A DNA stretch of 36,729 bases from an uncultured Anaerolineales bacterium (GCA_937928015.1 CALFXA010000205.1:1-36729), one strand, 5' to 3'; shown: positions 7,704 through 19,714, counted from the stretch's first letter. Program-made: numbers and translations. Notes: generated by a model not told the origin, from the letters alone.

Positions 7704-9197
7704 TCACGGTAGCGAGGTCTCTCCCATCAGATATCGGTCGCATTCGCGGGCGGCGCCGCGCCCTTCGTGGATGGCCCACACCACCAGGCTTTGTCCGCGG
7801 CGCATGTCGCCTGCGCTGAACACGCCAGGGACGCTGGTGGCGTATTTGCCATAATCCGCTTTGACATTACTGCGGGCGTCGCGCTCCACGTTCAGGGCCG
7901 AGAGCAGCGTATCCTCGGGGCCGAGGAATCCCATTGCGAGCAGCACCAGTTGCGCGGGGATCACGCGCTCGCTGCCAGGTATCTCCTGCGGCGTGAAGCG
8001 TCCCTGCGCGTCCTGAGCCCAGATCACTTCCACGGTGTGAACCTCTTTGACGTTCCCATGCTCGTCACCAACGAAGCGTTTGGGCGAGGTCAGGTAGCGG
8101 CGCGGGTCTTCGCCATACAACGCGTGGAATTCCTCCTGCCCGTAGCTCAGGCTGTAGACCTTCGGCCACTCGGGCCACGGATTGTCGGGCTGACGTTCAT
8201 CCGCGGGGCGCGGCATGATCTCCAACTGGACGAGGCTCCTGCAATTCTGGCGCAGCGCCGTGCCGACGCAATCGGTGCCCGTGTCGCCGCCGCCGATGAC
8301 GACCACGTCCCTGCCCTCGGCGCAAATGAACGGGGTGGAGTGGCCCGTCCCATTGGGACGCCCGAGCAGGCGGCGGGTGTTGCCCGTCAGGAATTCCATC
8401 GCAAAATGGACCCCGTTCAATTCGCGGCCTTCGATAGGCAGGTTGCGCGCCTGGGTGGCTCCGCCGCACAACACGACCGCGTCGAAGTTTTGCAGCAGTG
8501 CCTCGGCGGGATAATTCCTGCCGACCTCGGTGTTGGTGATGAAATGTATGCCCTCGGCCGCCATCAGGTCCACGCGGCGCTGGACGACGTGCTTCTCCAG
8601 TTTCATGTTGGGGATGCCGTAGGTCAGCAGCCCGCCGATGCGGTCGGCGCGTTCGAAGACGGTCACCAGATGTCCCGCCTTGTTGAGCTGGTCGGCGCAG
8701 GCCAGTCCCGCAGGTCCAGACCCGATGACGGCCACCTGCTTCCCGCTGTGCATGGCAGGCGGCTCGGGGCGAATCCAGCCTTCCTCGAATCCCTTTTCGA
8801 TGATGGCGTACTCGATGTTCTTGATCGTGACGGGCGGGTTGTGAGTGCCGAGGGTGCAGGATCCCTCACACGGGGCAGGGCAGACACGGCCCGTGAACTC
8901 TGGGAAGTTGTTGGTCTTGAGCAGACGGTCCAGCGCCTGCTGCCAATGCCCGCGATAGACAAGGTCGTTCCACTCGGGGATCAGATTGTTGATCGGGCAG
9001 CCCGAGGCCATGCTGTTGAGGATCACGCCGCTGTGACAGAACGGGATGCCGCAGTCCATGCAGCGCGCGGCCTGGGTTTGCAGCTTGCTTTCGATGACGG
9101 GCAGGTGAAACTCGTTCCAGTCGCTGATGCGCTCCCTGGGCGCCCGGTCGGGCACGCTTTCACGCAGATATTCCATGAAGCCGGTAGGTTTTGCCAT
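7704..9197 (-). CDS. gltD: Glutamate synthase (NADPH) small subunit
   Basis: GltD passes electrons from NADPH through FAD and iron-sulfur clusters to the large subunit. The N-terminal cysteine-rich domain is visible as [24 protein letters not shown] and CPAPCEGSC. It is followed by the FAD-binding [17 protein letters not shown] and the NADPH-binding [15 protein letters not shown]. The C-terminal FAD contact [19 protein letters not shown] completes the fold. At 497 aa it has the normal size of this family. An upstream in-frame start at 9221 exists, but the ATG at 9197 has AGGAGC 7 nt before it and begins with the usual [10 protein letters not shown]. It lies 87 nt downstream of gltB, separated by a dispersed repeat, and ends at a strong terminator. 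Confidence 0.96.
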   Translation of the reverse strand: MAKPTGFMEYLRESVPDRAPRERISDWNEFHLPVIESKLQTQAARCMDCGIPFCHSGVILNSMASGCPINNLIPEWNDLVYRGHWQQALDRLLKTNNFPEFTGRVCPAPCEGSCTLGTHNPPVTIKNIEYAIIEKGFEEGWIRPEPPAMHSGKQVAVIGSGPAGLACADQLNKAGHLVTVFERADRIGGLLTYGIPNMKLEKHVVQRRVDLMAAEGIHFITNTEVGRNYPAEALLQNFDAVVLCGGATQARNLPIEGRELNGVHFAMEFLTGNTRRLLGRPNGTGHSTPFICAEGRDVVVIGGGDTGTDCVGTALRQNCRSLVQLEIMPRPADERQPDNPWPEWPKVYSLSYGQEEFHALYGEDPRRYLTSPKRFVGDEHGNVKEVHTVEVIWAQDAQGRFTPQEIPGSERVIPAQLVLLAMGFLGPEDTLLSALNVERDARSNVKADYGKYATSVPGVFSAGDMRRGQSLVVWAIHEGRGAARECDRYLMGETSLP

Positions 9198-9213
9198 GTG
9201 TCGCTCCTGAATT

Positions 9214-9279
9214 AAACACAAAGGACACGAGGGTCACGAAGGAAAATCAGTCCGCTCATGACCCTTCCCCCTTTGTGTT
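9214..9279. repeat. Dispersed inverted repeat between gltB and gltD
   Basis: AACACAAAGG (9215-9224) is repeated inverted as CCTTTGTGTT (9270-9279), with GGACACGAGGGTCACGAAGG in between. A sibling copy lies at 17025-17094 between the homoaconitase genes. Confidence 0.75.
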
Positions 9280-9284
9280 GAGAA

Positions 9285-13907
<4,623 letters not shown>

Positions 13908-13972
13908 ATCGCCTCCTGGCGTCTCCGCGTCTCAATAAATCCTCTAAACCGCGGATAAAAAATTAACGTGCG

Positions 13973-13978
13973 ATGATA
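13973..13978 (-). promoter_or_regulatory. -10 box of the gltBD promoter
   Basis: TATCAT on the minus strand lies 21 bp downstream of the palindrome at 14000-14017. No recognisable -35 is present at the usual distance, as expected if an activator sits there. The predicted 5' UTR is about 60 nt. Confidence 0.5.
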
Positions 13979-13999
13979 CACGAAGTCAATCAAAGACGT

Positions 14000-14017
14000 A
14001 TTACCCATTTGGGTAAT
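14000..14017 (-). promoter_or_regulatory. Nitrogen-regulon palindrome upstream of gltB (best copy)
   Basis: ATTACCCA-TT-TGGGTAAT has perfectly symmetrical 8-bp halves around a 2-bp centre. One further base on each side (T at 13999 and A at 14018) extends the symmetry. The centre is about 42 bp upstream of the predicted gltB transcription start. This copy defines the consensus used for the glnA and amtB-operon sites. Confidence 0.75.
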
Positions 14018-14094
14018 ATTTCGAGAAAAGGAGATTCTTTAACATTGGCTACCTTGCATAACCGTCAGATCATCCAGCAATTTTCGCAAAACCA

Positions 14095-14122
14095 TTGACA
14101 CATTTCACATGGGTAGTAGAAT
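14095..14122 (+). promoter_or_regulatory. Promoter of the lysine operon
   Basis: TTGACA (14095-14100) and TAGAAT (14117-14122) are separated by 16 bp. The predicted start, near A14130, is only about 3 nt before the leader-peptide ATG. Bases 14086-14106 are identical to 19503-19523 in the arginine promoter. Confidence 0.8.
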
Positions 14123-14132
14123 TGCGCCCATT

Positions 14133-14252
14133 ATGTTCAGAGACCGAGCAAGCATCCTCATGGAAGCCAAGGCCAAGCGCAAGCCCACTTCAGCAACTAC
14201 GGTTGTCGGAGCTGGGCTGATTTTGGTTGAACAGGAAAAAGAACAAAGATAA
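14133..14252 (+). CDS. Lysine leader peptide (39 aa) of a transcription attenuator
   Basis: A short ORF lies between the promoter and the terminator in front of the homocitrate synthase gene. The peptide starts MFRDRASILMEAKAKRKPTS. The K-A-K-R-K cluster (residues 13-17) has three AAG codons at 14169-14183, and one further AAA follows near the end. No ribosome binding site is present; the start codon is about 3 nt from the predicted 5' end of the RNA, suggesting leaderless translation. A ribosome stalled for lysine at the cluster would leave 14205-14227 free to form the antiterminator. The start context resembles that of the arginine leader at 19550. Expression as a peptide is inferred from its position, codon content and the RNA structures around it; a stable function for the peptide itself is not expected. 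Confidence 0.7.
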   Translation: MFRDRASILMEAKAKRKPTSATTVVGAGLILVEQEKEQR

Positions 14253-14305
14253 GCAAAGTATCTTTTGCTATCCCTATTTACCTGCATACCAAAACGCCAT
14301 CCGAC
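14205..14305 (+). promoter_or_regulatory. Antiterminator pairing of the lysine attenuator
   Basis: GTCGGA (14205-14210) is complementary to TCCGAC (14300-14305). TGG (14213-14215) is complementary to CCA (14297-14299), and TTTTGGT (14221-14227) to ACCAAAA (14288-14294). Together this is 16 bp with internal loops, and it uses most of the 5' arm and part of the loop of the terminator at 14291-14322. The two structures exclude each other. Confidence 0.65.
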
Positions 14306-14322
14306 AAGGATGGCGTTTTTTT
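14291..14322 (+). terminator. Attenuator terminator of the lysine operon
   Basis: A 12-bp perfect stem AAAACGCCATCC / GGATGGCGTTTT has a GACAA loop and continues into a T run. It ends 22 nt before the first enzyme gene. A terminator in front of its own operon's first gene indicates attenuation. Confidence 0.9.
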
Positions 14323-14344
14323 GTTTGTGCAAAAGGACAACTCT

Positions 14345-15727
14345 ATGGTCGAAATTTTGGATACAACCCTACGCGAAGGGGAACAAACTCCATACGTCAA
14401 CTTCACGGTCGATGAAAAGATCGAGATCGCGCGCATGCTCGATCAGGTGGGTGTGGACATGATCGAAGCGGGCGACCCGTCCGTTTCGCCGAATGTGGCC
14501 CACGCCATCGAGCGCATCGCCGCTCTTGGACTTCGAGCGGAGATCGTGGCCCATAGCATCGCCTCCCGCTCTGGCATCGACCGCGCCAAAGCCTGCGGCG
14601 CAGACCGCGTGGCGATCTTCTACGCTACCTCGAAGATTCACCTGGATGCCAAGCTGCACAAGACACCCGAGCAGGCCATCGACATCATCTGCGAACACAT
14701 CGCCTACGCGCGCAGTCTGGGACTCAAGGTCCGCTACACGCCCGAGGACGCCACCCGCACCGACTTTGAGTTCCTGGTGCGAGTCTGCAATGCGGCCATT
14801 GAGGCGGGCGCAGACCGCATCAGCTTTGCCGACACGCTGGGCATCATGCAGCCGCATAGCATGGTCGAACGTGTGTCCGCGCTGAGGGAACGTCTGCTGC
14901 CCTGCAAGATGGACCTGCACTGTCACAACGACTACGGGCTGGCGCTCGCCAACTCGATGGCGGGCATCCGCGCGGGGGCGGATTGCATCCACACCACGGT
15001 CAACGGATTGGGCGAACGGACGGGAATCCCTGATCTGGCGGAAATCATCGTCGCGTTCCACAACCTCGAAGGGGTGGAGAAATATCAGCTTCTGCCGCTG
15101 ATGAATCTGTCCTCGTATCTTGAAAAAGCCTCGGGCTTTCTGCTGGCCCCCAACAAACCCATCACGGGACAGAACGCCTTCTCGCACAAGAGCGGAGTCC
15201 ATACCAACGGCATCCTCAAGGACCCGCGCACGTACGAGGCCTTCGACCCCGCCCTCCTCGGGCGCGAGCGCAAGATTGTCATCGACAAATATACGGGCAA
15301 GAGTGCGGTGGCCGCCCGTCTCGACGAGTACGGCATCGAGGTCAGCGCCGCGGAGTTGGAGGTGATCGTCTCGCGCATCAAGAACATCGGCGATGCGCGC
15401 AAACAGCTTTTCGACGCGGACATCCTCGAAATCGCCGAGCAGGTGACGGGCCGTGAGATGGACGTCATCCCGCATGACATCAGCGCCATGTTGATGGTCG
15501 AGGTCGAGTCGCATGTGTACACATCCTCGGTCGTGCGCCGTATGCGCGGGTTCACCAGTGTGAGCAACGTGTACGAGGTGACGGGCGATTACGACATCAG
15601 CGCCTTCGTCAACGTGGAGAACATGGCCGCACTCAATAACCTGATCGAAGAGATTCGCACCGTCACGGGTGTCAAACGCACCGAGACGCGCATGGTGCTG
15701 AAGAAATATAACGGGACCAACAGGTAG
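14345..15727 (+). CDS. lysS: Homocitrate synthase with C-terminal RAM-like domain
   Basis: This enzyme condenses acetyl-CoA with 2-oxoglutarate, the first step of the aminoadipate route to lysine. The 460-aa protein has the DRE-TIM barrel motifs LDTTLREGEQTP at the N-terminus and LHCHNDYGLALANS with metal-binding histidines. ISFADTLGIMQP and GQNAFSHKSGVHTNGI are also present, as in homocitrate and isopropylmalate synthases. After about residue 375 the protein carries a stretch like the AsnC/Lrp RAM (ACT-like) domain (VESHVYTSSVVRRMRGF, GDYDISAFVNVENMAALNN). Homocitrate synthases with a RAM domain are known in archaea such as Sulfolobus, where lysine feedback has been linked to it. The start at 14345 follows AAAGGA; an upstream ATG at 14321 lies inside the terminator. 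The stop codon lies in a GTAGGGG repeat. Operon context makes homocitrate rather than isopropylmalate the likely product. Confidence 0.88.
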   Translation: MVEILDTTLREGEQTPYVNFTVDEKIEIARMLDQVGVDMIEAGDPSVSPNVAHAIERIAALGLRAEIVAHSIASRSGIDRAKACGADRVAIFYATSKIHLDAKLHKTPEQAIDIICEHIAYARSLGLKVRYTPEDATRTDFEFLVRVCNAAIEAGADRISFADTLGIMQPHSMVERVSALRERLLPCKMDLHCHNDYGLALANSMAGIRAGADCIHTTVNGLGERTGIPDLAEIIVAFHNLEGVEKYQLLPLMNLSSYLEKASGFLLAPNKPITGQNAFSHKSGVHTNGILKDPRTYEAFDPALLGRERKIVIDKYTGKSAVAARLDEYGIEVSAAELEVIVSRIKNIGDARKQLFDADILEIAEQVTGREMDVIPHDISAMLMVEVESHVYTSSVVRRMRGFTSVSNVYEVTGDYDISAFVNVENMAALNNLIEEIRTVTGVKRTETRMVLKKYNGTNR

Positions 15728-15751
15728 GGGAACCCGTCGGGCCGCCCCTAC
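15724..15751. repeat. GTAGGGG...CCCCTAC palindromic repeat
   Basis: GTAGGGG (15724-15730) is inverted as CCCCTAC (15745-15751), with an inner CCCG-T-CGGG. The TAG stop codon of the homocitrate synthase gene is part of the left arm. A perfect 28-bp relative lies inside lysK at 32141-32168. Confidence 0.75.
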
Positions 15752-15768
15752 ACCCAAAGGAGAATTTT

Positions 15769-17025
15769 ATGGGCACACTGATCGAAGAGATTTTTTCACG
15801 CAAAGCTGGCCGCGCCGTGCAGGCGGGCGAGATCCTGCTGCTGGACGTGGACTACATCATGAGCCACGACAACACTACCCCGCTGGCGATCAAGGCCTTC
15901 CGCGAGATTGGCAAACCGATCTTCGACAAGAATCGCATCGTGCTGCACCTCGACCACGCTTATCCCGCGCCGAACGTGCTGGCAGCGGAGAATCACAAGA
16001 GGATCATCGAGTTCGTGAAGGAGCAGGAGTTGCCGTACTTCTTCCATCAGGGCGTGTGTCATCAGGTGATGATCGAGGAGGGATTCATCACGCCTGGCGC
16101 AGTCGTCATTGGCGCGGACTCACACTCGAACACCTACGGCGCACTGGGCGCTTTCGGCGCGGGCCTCGGCTCCACCGAGATCGCCGTGGCCTGGGTGACG
16201 GGCAAATGCTGGTTCAAAGTCCCTGAGACGATCCGCATCGAGTTGACGGGACGGACTCAGCCTGGCGTCTATGCCAAGGACGTGATGATCTACATCGCGG
16301 GCCAGCTTGGCATGGATGGCGCGACCTATCGCTCGGTGGAGTTCGGCGGCGACTATATCGCCAGCCTGCCGATGAACGAGCGCATCGTCTTCCCGAACAT
16401 GTCGACCGAGATCGGTGCGAAGTGCGGATTGATCGCAGCCGACGATGTGACGATCCGCTATCTTGAATCATCAACCCCCGCACGCGGACCGTTCGAGATG
16501 TTTGGTCCCGTCAACCCGCGCTACGAACGCGTGGTCGAGATCGACGTCTCGACCATCCCGCCGCAGGTGGCCTGTCACCCCGACGTGGACAACGTCAAGC
16601 CGCTGGAGCAGGTCGCGGGGCTGGAGGTGCACGAGGTCTATATCGGCACCTGCACCAACGCACGCTACGAAGACATCGAACTGGTGGCGGGCATGCTCAA
16701 GGGAAAAAAGGTCAACCCATTCACGCGCGTCATCGTGACGCCTGCCAGCGAGCGCATTTATCGCAGGGCATTGCAAAACGGCCTGATCGAAATCCTGCTG
16801 GACGCAGGCTGCACGGTGACGGGCACGGGCTGCGGCGCATGCATCGGCCGTCATGGCGGAATCCTCGCGGCGGGGGAGCGGGCGCTGACCACCATGAACC
16901 GCAACTTCATTGGCCGCATGGGCAGTCCGCTCTCGGAAGTGTACCTGGCCAGCCCTGCCACGGCGGCGGCCACGGCGTTGACCGGGAAAATCTCTGATCC
17001 GCGTGAGATTTTGGAAAATCAATAA
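15769..17025 (+). CDS. lysT: Homoaconitase large subunit
   Basis: With the small subunit it converts homocitrate to homoisocitrate through a 4Fe-4S cluster. The 418-aa protein is of the LeuC/LysT type. Cluster ligands are visible as Cys in GTCTNARYEDIEL (about residue 295) and the pair in GTGCGACIGRHGG (about residues 354-357). Other family motifs are GVCHQVMIEEG, VVIGADSHSNTYGALGAFG and YIAGQLGMDGATY. The ATG at 15769 has AAAGGAG about 8 nt upstream. The same fold serves leucine synthesis (LeuC); assignment to lysine rests on the neighbours: homocitrate synthase before, homoisocitrate dehydrogenase and LysX after. Confidence 0.87.
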   Translation: MGTLIEEIFSRKAGRAVQAGEILLLDVDYIMSHDNTTPLAIKAFREIGKPIFDKNRIVLHLDHAYPAPNVLAAENHKRIIEFVKEQELPYFFHQGVCHQVMIEEGFITPGAVVIGADSHSNTYGALGAFGAGLGSTEIAVAWVTGKCWFKVPETIRIELTGRTQPGVYAKDVMIYIAGQLGMDGATYRSVEFGGDYIASLPMNERIVFPNMSTEIGAKCGLIAADDVTIRYLESSTPARGPFEMFGPVNPRYERVVEIDVSTIPPQVACHPDVDNVKPLEQVAGLEVHEVYIGTCTNARYEDIELVAGMLKGKKVNPFTRVIVTPASERIYRRALQNGLIEILLDAGCTVTGTGCGACIGRHGGILAAGERALTTMNRNFIGRMGSPLSEVYLASPATAAATALTGKISDPREILENQ

Positions 17026-17094
17026 AACACGAAGGACACAAAGGTCACAAAGTTTTTTAGATTTTTCTTGGTGTACTTCGTGTTCTTTGTGTTT
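17025..17094. repeat. Dispersed inverted repeat between the homoaconitase genes
   Basis: AACACGAAGGACACAAAGG on the left is nearly inverted on the right as CTTCGTGTTCTTTGTGTTT. It belongs to the same family as the repeat between gltB and gltD. It fills the whole gap between the two subunit genes. Confidence 0.75.
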
Positions 17095-17109
17095 GAAAAG
17101 GAAATTACC

Positions 17110-17607
17110 ATGAGCAAAGTTTGGAAATTTGGCGAAAACCTCAACACGGACGAGATCATCCCTGGTCGTTTCAACATCACCATCGATCCGCTTGAACTGG
17201 CGAAGAACGTCTTTTGTGAGATCAAGCCCGAGTATGCAAAGAGCGTGCAGCCTAGCGACGTCATCGTCGGCGGGCAGAACTTCGGCTGCGGCTCGTCGCG
17301 CGAGCATGCGCCGATTGCCATCAAAGGCTCGCAGGCCATGTGCATCATTGCGCCTTCGTATGCGCGCATCTTTTTCCGCAACGCCATCAACATCGGCCTG
17401 CCGATCCTCGAATGCCCCGAAGCCGCGGCGGACATCAACGAAGGCGACGACGTGGATGTCAACCTTGCCACGGGCGAGATCGTCAACCACAGCAACGGTC
17501 ACCGCTATCAGGCGCAGCCATTACCCGACTTCGTGTTGAAGATCGCCGAGGCGGGCGGCATCGTCAACTTTTTGCGCGAGCACGACATCCAGGAGTTGCT
17601 GGCATGA
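17110..17607 (+). CDS. lysU: Homoaconitase small subunit
   Basis: This is the swivelling domain that closes the active site of homoaconitase. The 165-aa protein starts MSKVWKFGENLNTDEIIPGR and contains VGGQNFGCGSSREHAP, the substrate-binding loop of LeuD/LysU proteins, followed by PSYARIFFRNAINIGLP. The ATG at 17110 has AAGGAA upstream. The frame is open from 17068, but that part is repeat sequence. The last bases overlap the start of the next gene (ATGA at 17604-17607), which indicates translational coupling. Confidence 0.88.
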   Translation: MSKVWKFGENLNTDEIIPGRFNITIDPLELAKNVFCEIKPEYAKSVQPSDVIVGGQNFGCGSSREHAPIAIKGSQAMCIIAPSYARIFFRNAINIGLPILECPEAAADINEGDDVDVNLATGEIVNHSNGHRYQAQPLPDFVLKIAEAGGIVNFLREHDIQELLA

Positions 17608-18602
17608 GCTATCGTATCTGCCTTCTGCCTGGAGACGGAATCGGGCCTGAGGTCATCGCCAGCGCACGGGAGGTGTTGACCGCCCTGCCGTTGGATTGGG
17701 ACTTCACGGAAGCGGGCATCGGCTTCGGCGAATATCAACGTTCGTCCACGCCCCTGCCTGATTCCACCATCGAAGCCATTCGCCATGCAGACGCTGCACT
17801 GTTCGGCGCAGTCACCACTCCGCCCAACATCCCCAATTATTTTTCACCCGTCGTGCGGATGCGCCAGTCGCTCGACCTGTACGCCAATCTGCGCCCGACG
17901 CACTCCATCCCACATCCATCTTTGCGTGCAGGCATTGACCTGCTCATCGTGCGCGAGAACACCGAAGGCCTGTACTCGGGCGTCGAGCGCCTCGAGGCCG
18001 ATGGCGGACGCGCCATTACCGAACGCATCATCACGCGCAAAGGCTCGGAGCGCATCCTGCGCAAGGCCTTCGACCTGGCGCGTGCATCGGGACGCAAGTC
18101 GGTGCATGTGGTGCACAAGGCCAACGTGCTGCGCCAGACCTGCGGATTATTCCGTGCGGTGGCGCTCGAAGTGGCGCAGGACTATCCCGACCTCACGATG
18201 AAAGAAATGCTGGTCGATACCTGCGCAATGGAATTGGTCCGCGCGCCAGAGCAGTTCGAGGTGATCGTGACCACTAACCTGTTTGGCGACATCCTCAGCG
18301 ACGAAGCCTGCATGTTCGTCGGCGGACTGGGCGTGGCGGCTTCTGGCAATATCGGCGCGGACGCGGCAGTCTTCGAGCCTGTCCACGGCAGCGCCCCGAC
18401 GCTGGTCGGCACGGGACAGGCCAACCCATCCGCAACGTTGTTCGCGGCGGCGATGATGCTCGAATATCTTGGCGAGAACGATCAGGTGGCTCGGCTCCGA
18501 AACGCGGTGGAGACCTGCATTGCAAACGGCGAGACCACGCCCGACCTGGGCGGCTCATTGACGACGAGTGAAATGACAAAAGCGATCATTGGTAATTTGT
18601 AA
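17604..18602 (+). CDS. Homoisocitrate dehydrogenase
   Basis: A beta-decarboxylating dehydrogenase of 332 aa that would oxidise homoisocitrate to 2-oxoadipate. Family motifs are LLPGDGIGPEVIASA at the N-terminus, the substrate-binding arginine region RMRQSLDLYANLRPTHS and RENTEGLYSGVE. The catalytic lysine is in VHKANVLR and the metal aspartates in TTNLFGDILSDEACMFVG. The nucleotide-binding region is VFEPVHGSAP. The family also contains isocitrate and isopropylmalate dehydrogenases, and the substrate is inferred from the lysine operon. The frame is open well upstream inside lysU, but the ATG at 17604 overlaps the lysU stop codon and has AGGAG about 9 nt before it. Confidence 0.86.
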   Translation: MSYRICLLPGDGIGPEVIASAREVLTALPLDWDFTEAGIGFGEYQRSSTPLPDSTIEAIRHADAALFGAVTTPPNIPNYFSPVVRMRQSLDLYANLRPTHSIPHPSLRAGIDLLIVRENTEGLYSGVERLEADGGRAITERIITRKGSERILRKAFDLARASGRKSVHVVHKANVLRQTCGLFRAVALEVAQDYPDLTMKEMLVDTCAMELVRAPEQFEVIVTTNLFGDILSDEACMFVGGLGVAASGNIGADAAVFEPVHGSAPTLVGTGQANPSATLFAAAMMLEYLGENDQVARLRNAVETCIANGETTPDLGGSLTTSEMTKAIIGNL

Positions 18603-18626
18603 TTACCAGCAGCGAAAGGAATCATC

Positions 18627-19475
18627 ATGTTAAGAGTCGGCTTTTTATATACCCGCCTGCGCGCGGAGGAAAAATATCTGCTCGATGAACTGGAGAAACG
18701 GCCCAACATCGAGATCGTCCGTATCAACGACGGCGACCATTTCTTCGACATCTCGTCGGTGCCCGAATCGGTGGATGTGTTGTTCGAGCGTTCGATCTCG
18801 TATTCGCGCGGGTTGTACATCTCGAAGATCTACGAAGCCAACGGCGTGACCGTGGTCAACGCCCCGCAGGTGGCCGAGCGCTGCGGCGACAAGTACGTCA
18901 CCAGCCAGGTCCTTGTCCAGAACGGGATTTCCACCCCGAGGGTGGTGATGGCCTTCGACGAGGAATCCGCTCTCAGGGCGGTGGAGTCGGTCGGCTATCC
19001 GTGCGTGCTCAAACCCGTGGTCGGGTCGTGGGGACGGCTGCTGGCCAGGGTCGAGAATCGCGCGATGGCCGAGGCGTTGATCGAGCACAAGGCCACGCTG
19101 GGAGTCAACCATCAAGTCTTTTATATTCAGGAATACATCCACAAGCCTGGACGGGACATCCGTGCCTTCGTGGTGGGGGAGGAGCCCATCGCCGCGATCT
19201 ATCGCACATCTGAGAATTGGATCACCAACACCGCGCGTGGCGGCATCGCTTCGAACTGTCCGCTCACGCTTGAGTTGAGCGACATCTGCCGACGGACGGC
19301 GCGCGCCATGGGCGGCGGTCTGCTGGCCATCGACGTGTTCGAGGCCGAGGGCGGGCTGACCGTCAACGAGGTCAATCACACGATGGAATTCCGCAACAGC
19401 ATCACCACCACGGGCGTAAATATCCCCGCGCGGATGGTCGATTACGTCCTGGAGCAGGCTATGCAGAAGGCATAA
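18627..19475 (+). CDS. lysX: LysX: alpha-aminoadipate--LysW ligase
   Basis: LysX is an ATP-grasp enzyme that links the amino group of 2-aminoadipate to the C-terminal glutamate of the carrier LysW. The 282-aa protein shows [16 protein letters not shown], the ATP-grasp segment [38 protein letters not shown] and the metal-binding NEVNHTMEF. Near the C-terminus it has [12 protein letters not shown], close to what I recall of Thermus LysX. The second ligase in this window (22678-23550) differs there. Its place at the end of the lysine operon, 24 nt after homoisocitrate dehydrogenase, supports aminoadipate as substrate. No separate aminotransferase making aminoadipate is present in the window. Confidence 0.88.
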   Translation: MLRVGFLYTRLRAEEKYLLDELEKRPNIEIVRINDGDHFFDISSVPESVDVLFERSISYSRGLYISKIYEANGVTVVNAPQVAERCGDKYVTSQVLVQNGISTPRVVMAFDEESALRAVESVGYPCVLKPVVGSWGRLLARVENRAMAEALIEHKATLGVNHQVFYIQEYIHKPGRDIRAFVVGEEPIAAIYRTSENWITNTARGGIASNCPLTLELSDICRRTARAMGGGLLAIDVFEAEGGLTVNEVNHTMEFRNSITTTGVNIPARMVDYVLEQAMQKA

Positions 19476-19511
19476 CCTTAGCGGACGACGAAAACTCGTC
19501 GGGCAAAACCA

Positions 19512-19539
19512 TTGACACATTTCTGCTTTCGAGTAGAAT
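19512..19539 (+). promoter_or_regulatory. Promoter of the arginine operon
   Basis: TTGACA (19512-19517) and TAGAAT (19534-19539) have a 16-bp spacer. The predicted start near A19547 is 3 nt before the leader ATG. Upstream and -35 bases match the lysine promoter exactly over 21 bp. Confidence 0.8.
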
Positions 19540-19549
19540 ACCGCCCAAT

Positions 19550-19654
19550 ATGTTCAGCCTGTTCGTGCTCCCGCGTACCCGTCGTCCGCAGCCCACTTCC
19601 CAGAGAAGGTCGGGATTTTCCCGTTTGGATGACGCGAACACGAACGTGCGCTGA
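19550..19654 (+). CDS. Arginine leader peptide (34 aa) of a transcription attenuator
   Basis: A short ORF sits between the promoter and a terminator in front of argG. The peptide starts MFSLFVLPRTRRPQPTSQRR and has seven arginines. CGT codons 9, 11 and 12 (19574-19585) are followed by AGA-AGG at codons 19-20, and then codons 25 and 34. The first cluster lies about 18 nt before the antiterminator strand (19603-19614), a suitable distance for a stalled ribosome to leave that strand free. The second pair lies inside the strand. No ribosome binding site is visible and the ATG is about 3 nt from the predicted RNA start. It is a counterpart of the lysine leader. Existence of the peptide is inferred from this architecture. 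Confidence 0.72.
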   Translation: MFSLFVLPRTRRPQPTSQRRSGFSRLDDANTNVR

Positions 19655-19692
19655 CAAGCACACCTAAGTCAACCAAAACAGCCCGCCTTCTC
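19603..19692 (+). promoter_or_regulatory. Antiterminator pairing of the arginine attenuator
   Basis: GAGAAGG (19603-19609) plus CGGG (19611-19614), with one bulged T at 19610, are perfectly complementary to CCCG (19682-19685) plus CCTTCTC (19686-19692). The 11 pairs take up the terminator's 5' arm and its whole loop. CGGGA/TCCCG (19611-19615 with 19619-19623) is a small competing hairpin. Confidence 0.72.
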
Positions 19693-19706
19693 GGCGGGCT
19701 GTTTTT
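19677..19706 (+). terminator. Attenuator terminator of the arginine operon
   Basis: An 11-bp perfect stem AACAGCCCGCC / GGCGGGCTGTT with a TTCTC loop runs into TTTTT. It lies between the leader ORF and argG. Confidence 0.9.
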
Positions 19707-19714
19707 ATTTTCCG

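Noticed and set aside
14133..14322. A lysine riboswitch or T-box in the lysine leader
   Set aside because: No conserved riboswitch core or T-box sequence was seen, and the interval is filled by a Lys-rich ORF with a matching antiterminator, which explains it better.
19486..19501. CGACGA-AAAC-TCGTCG hairpin after lysX as a terminator
   Set aside because: The stem is only 6 bp and no T run follows, so termination is not supported.
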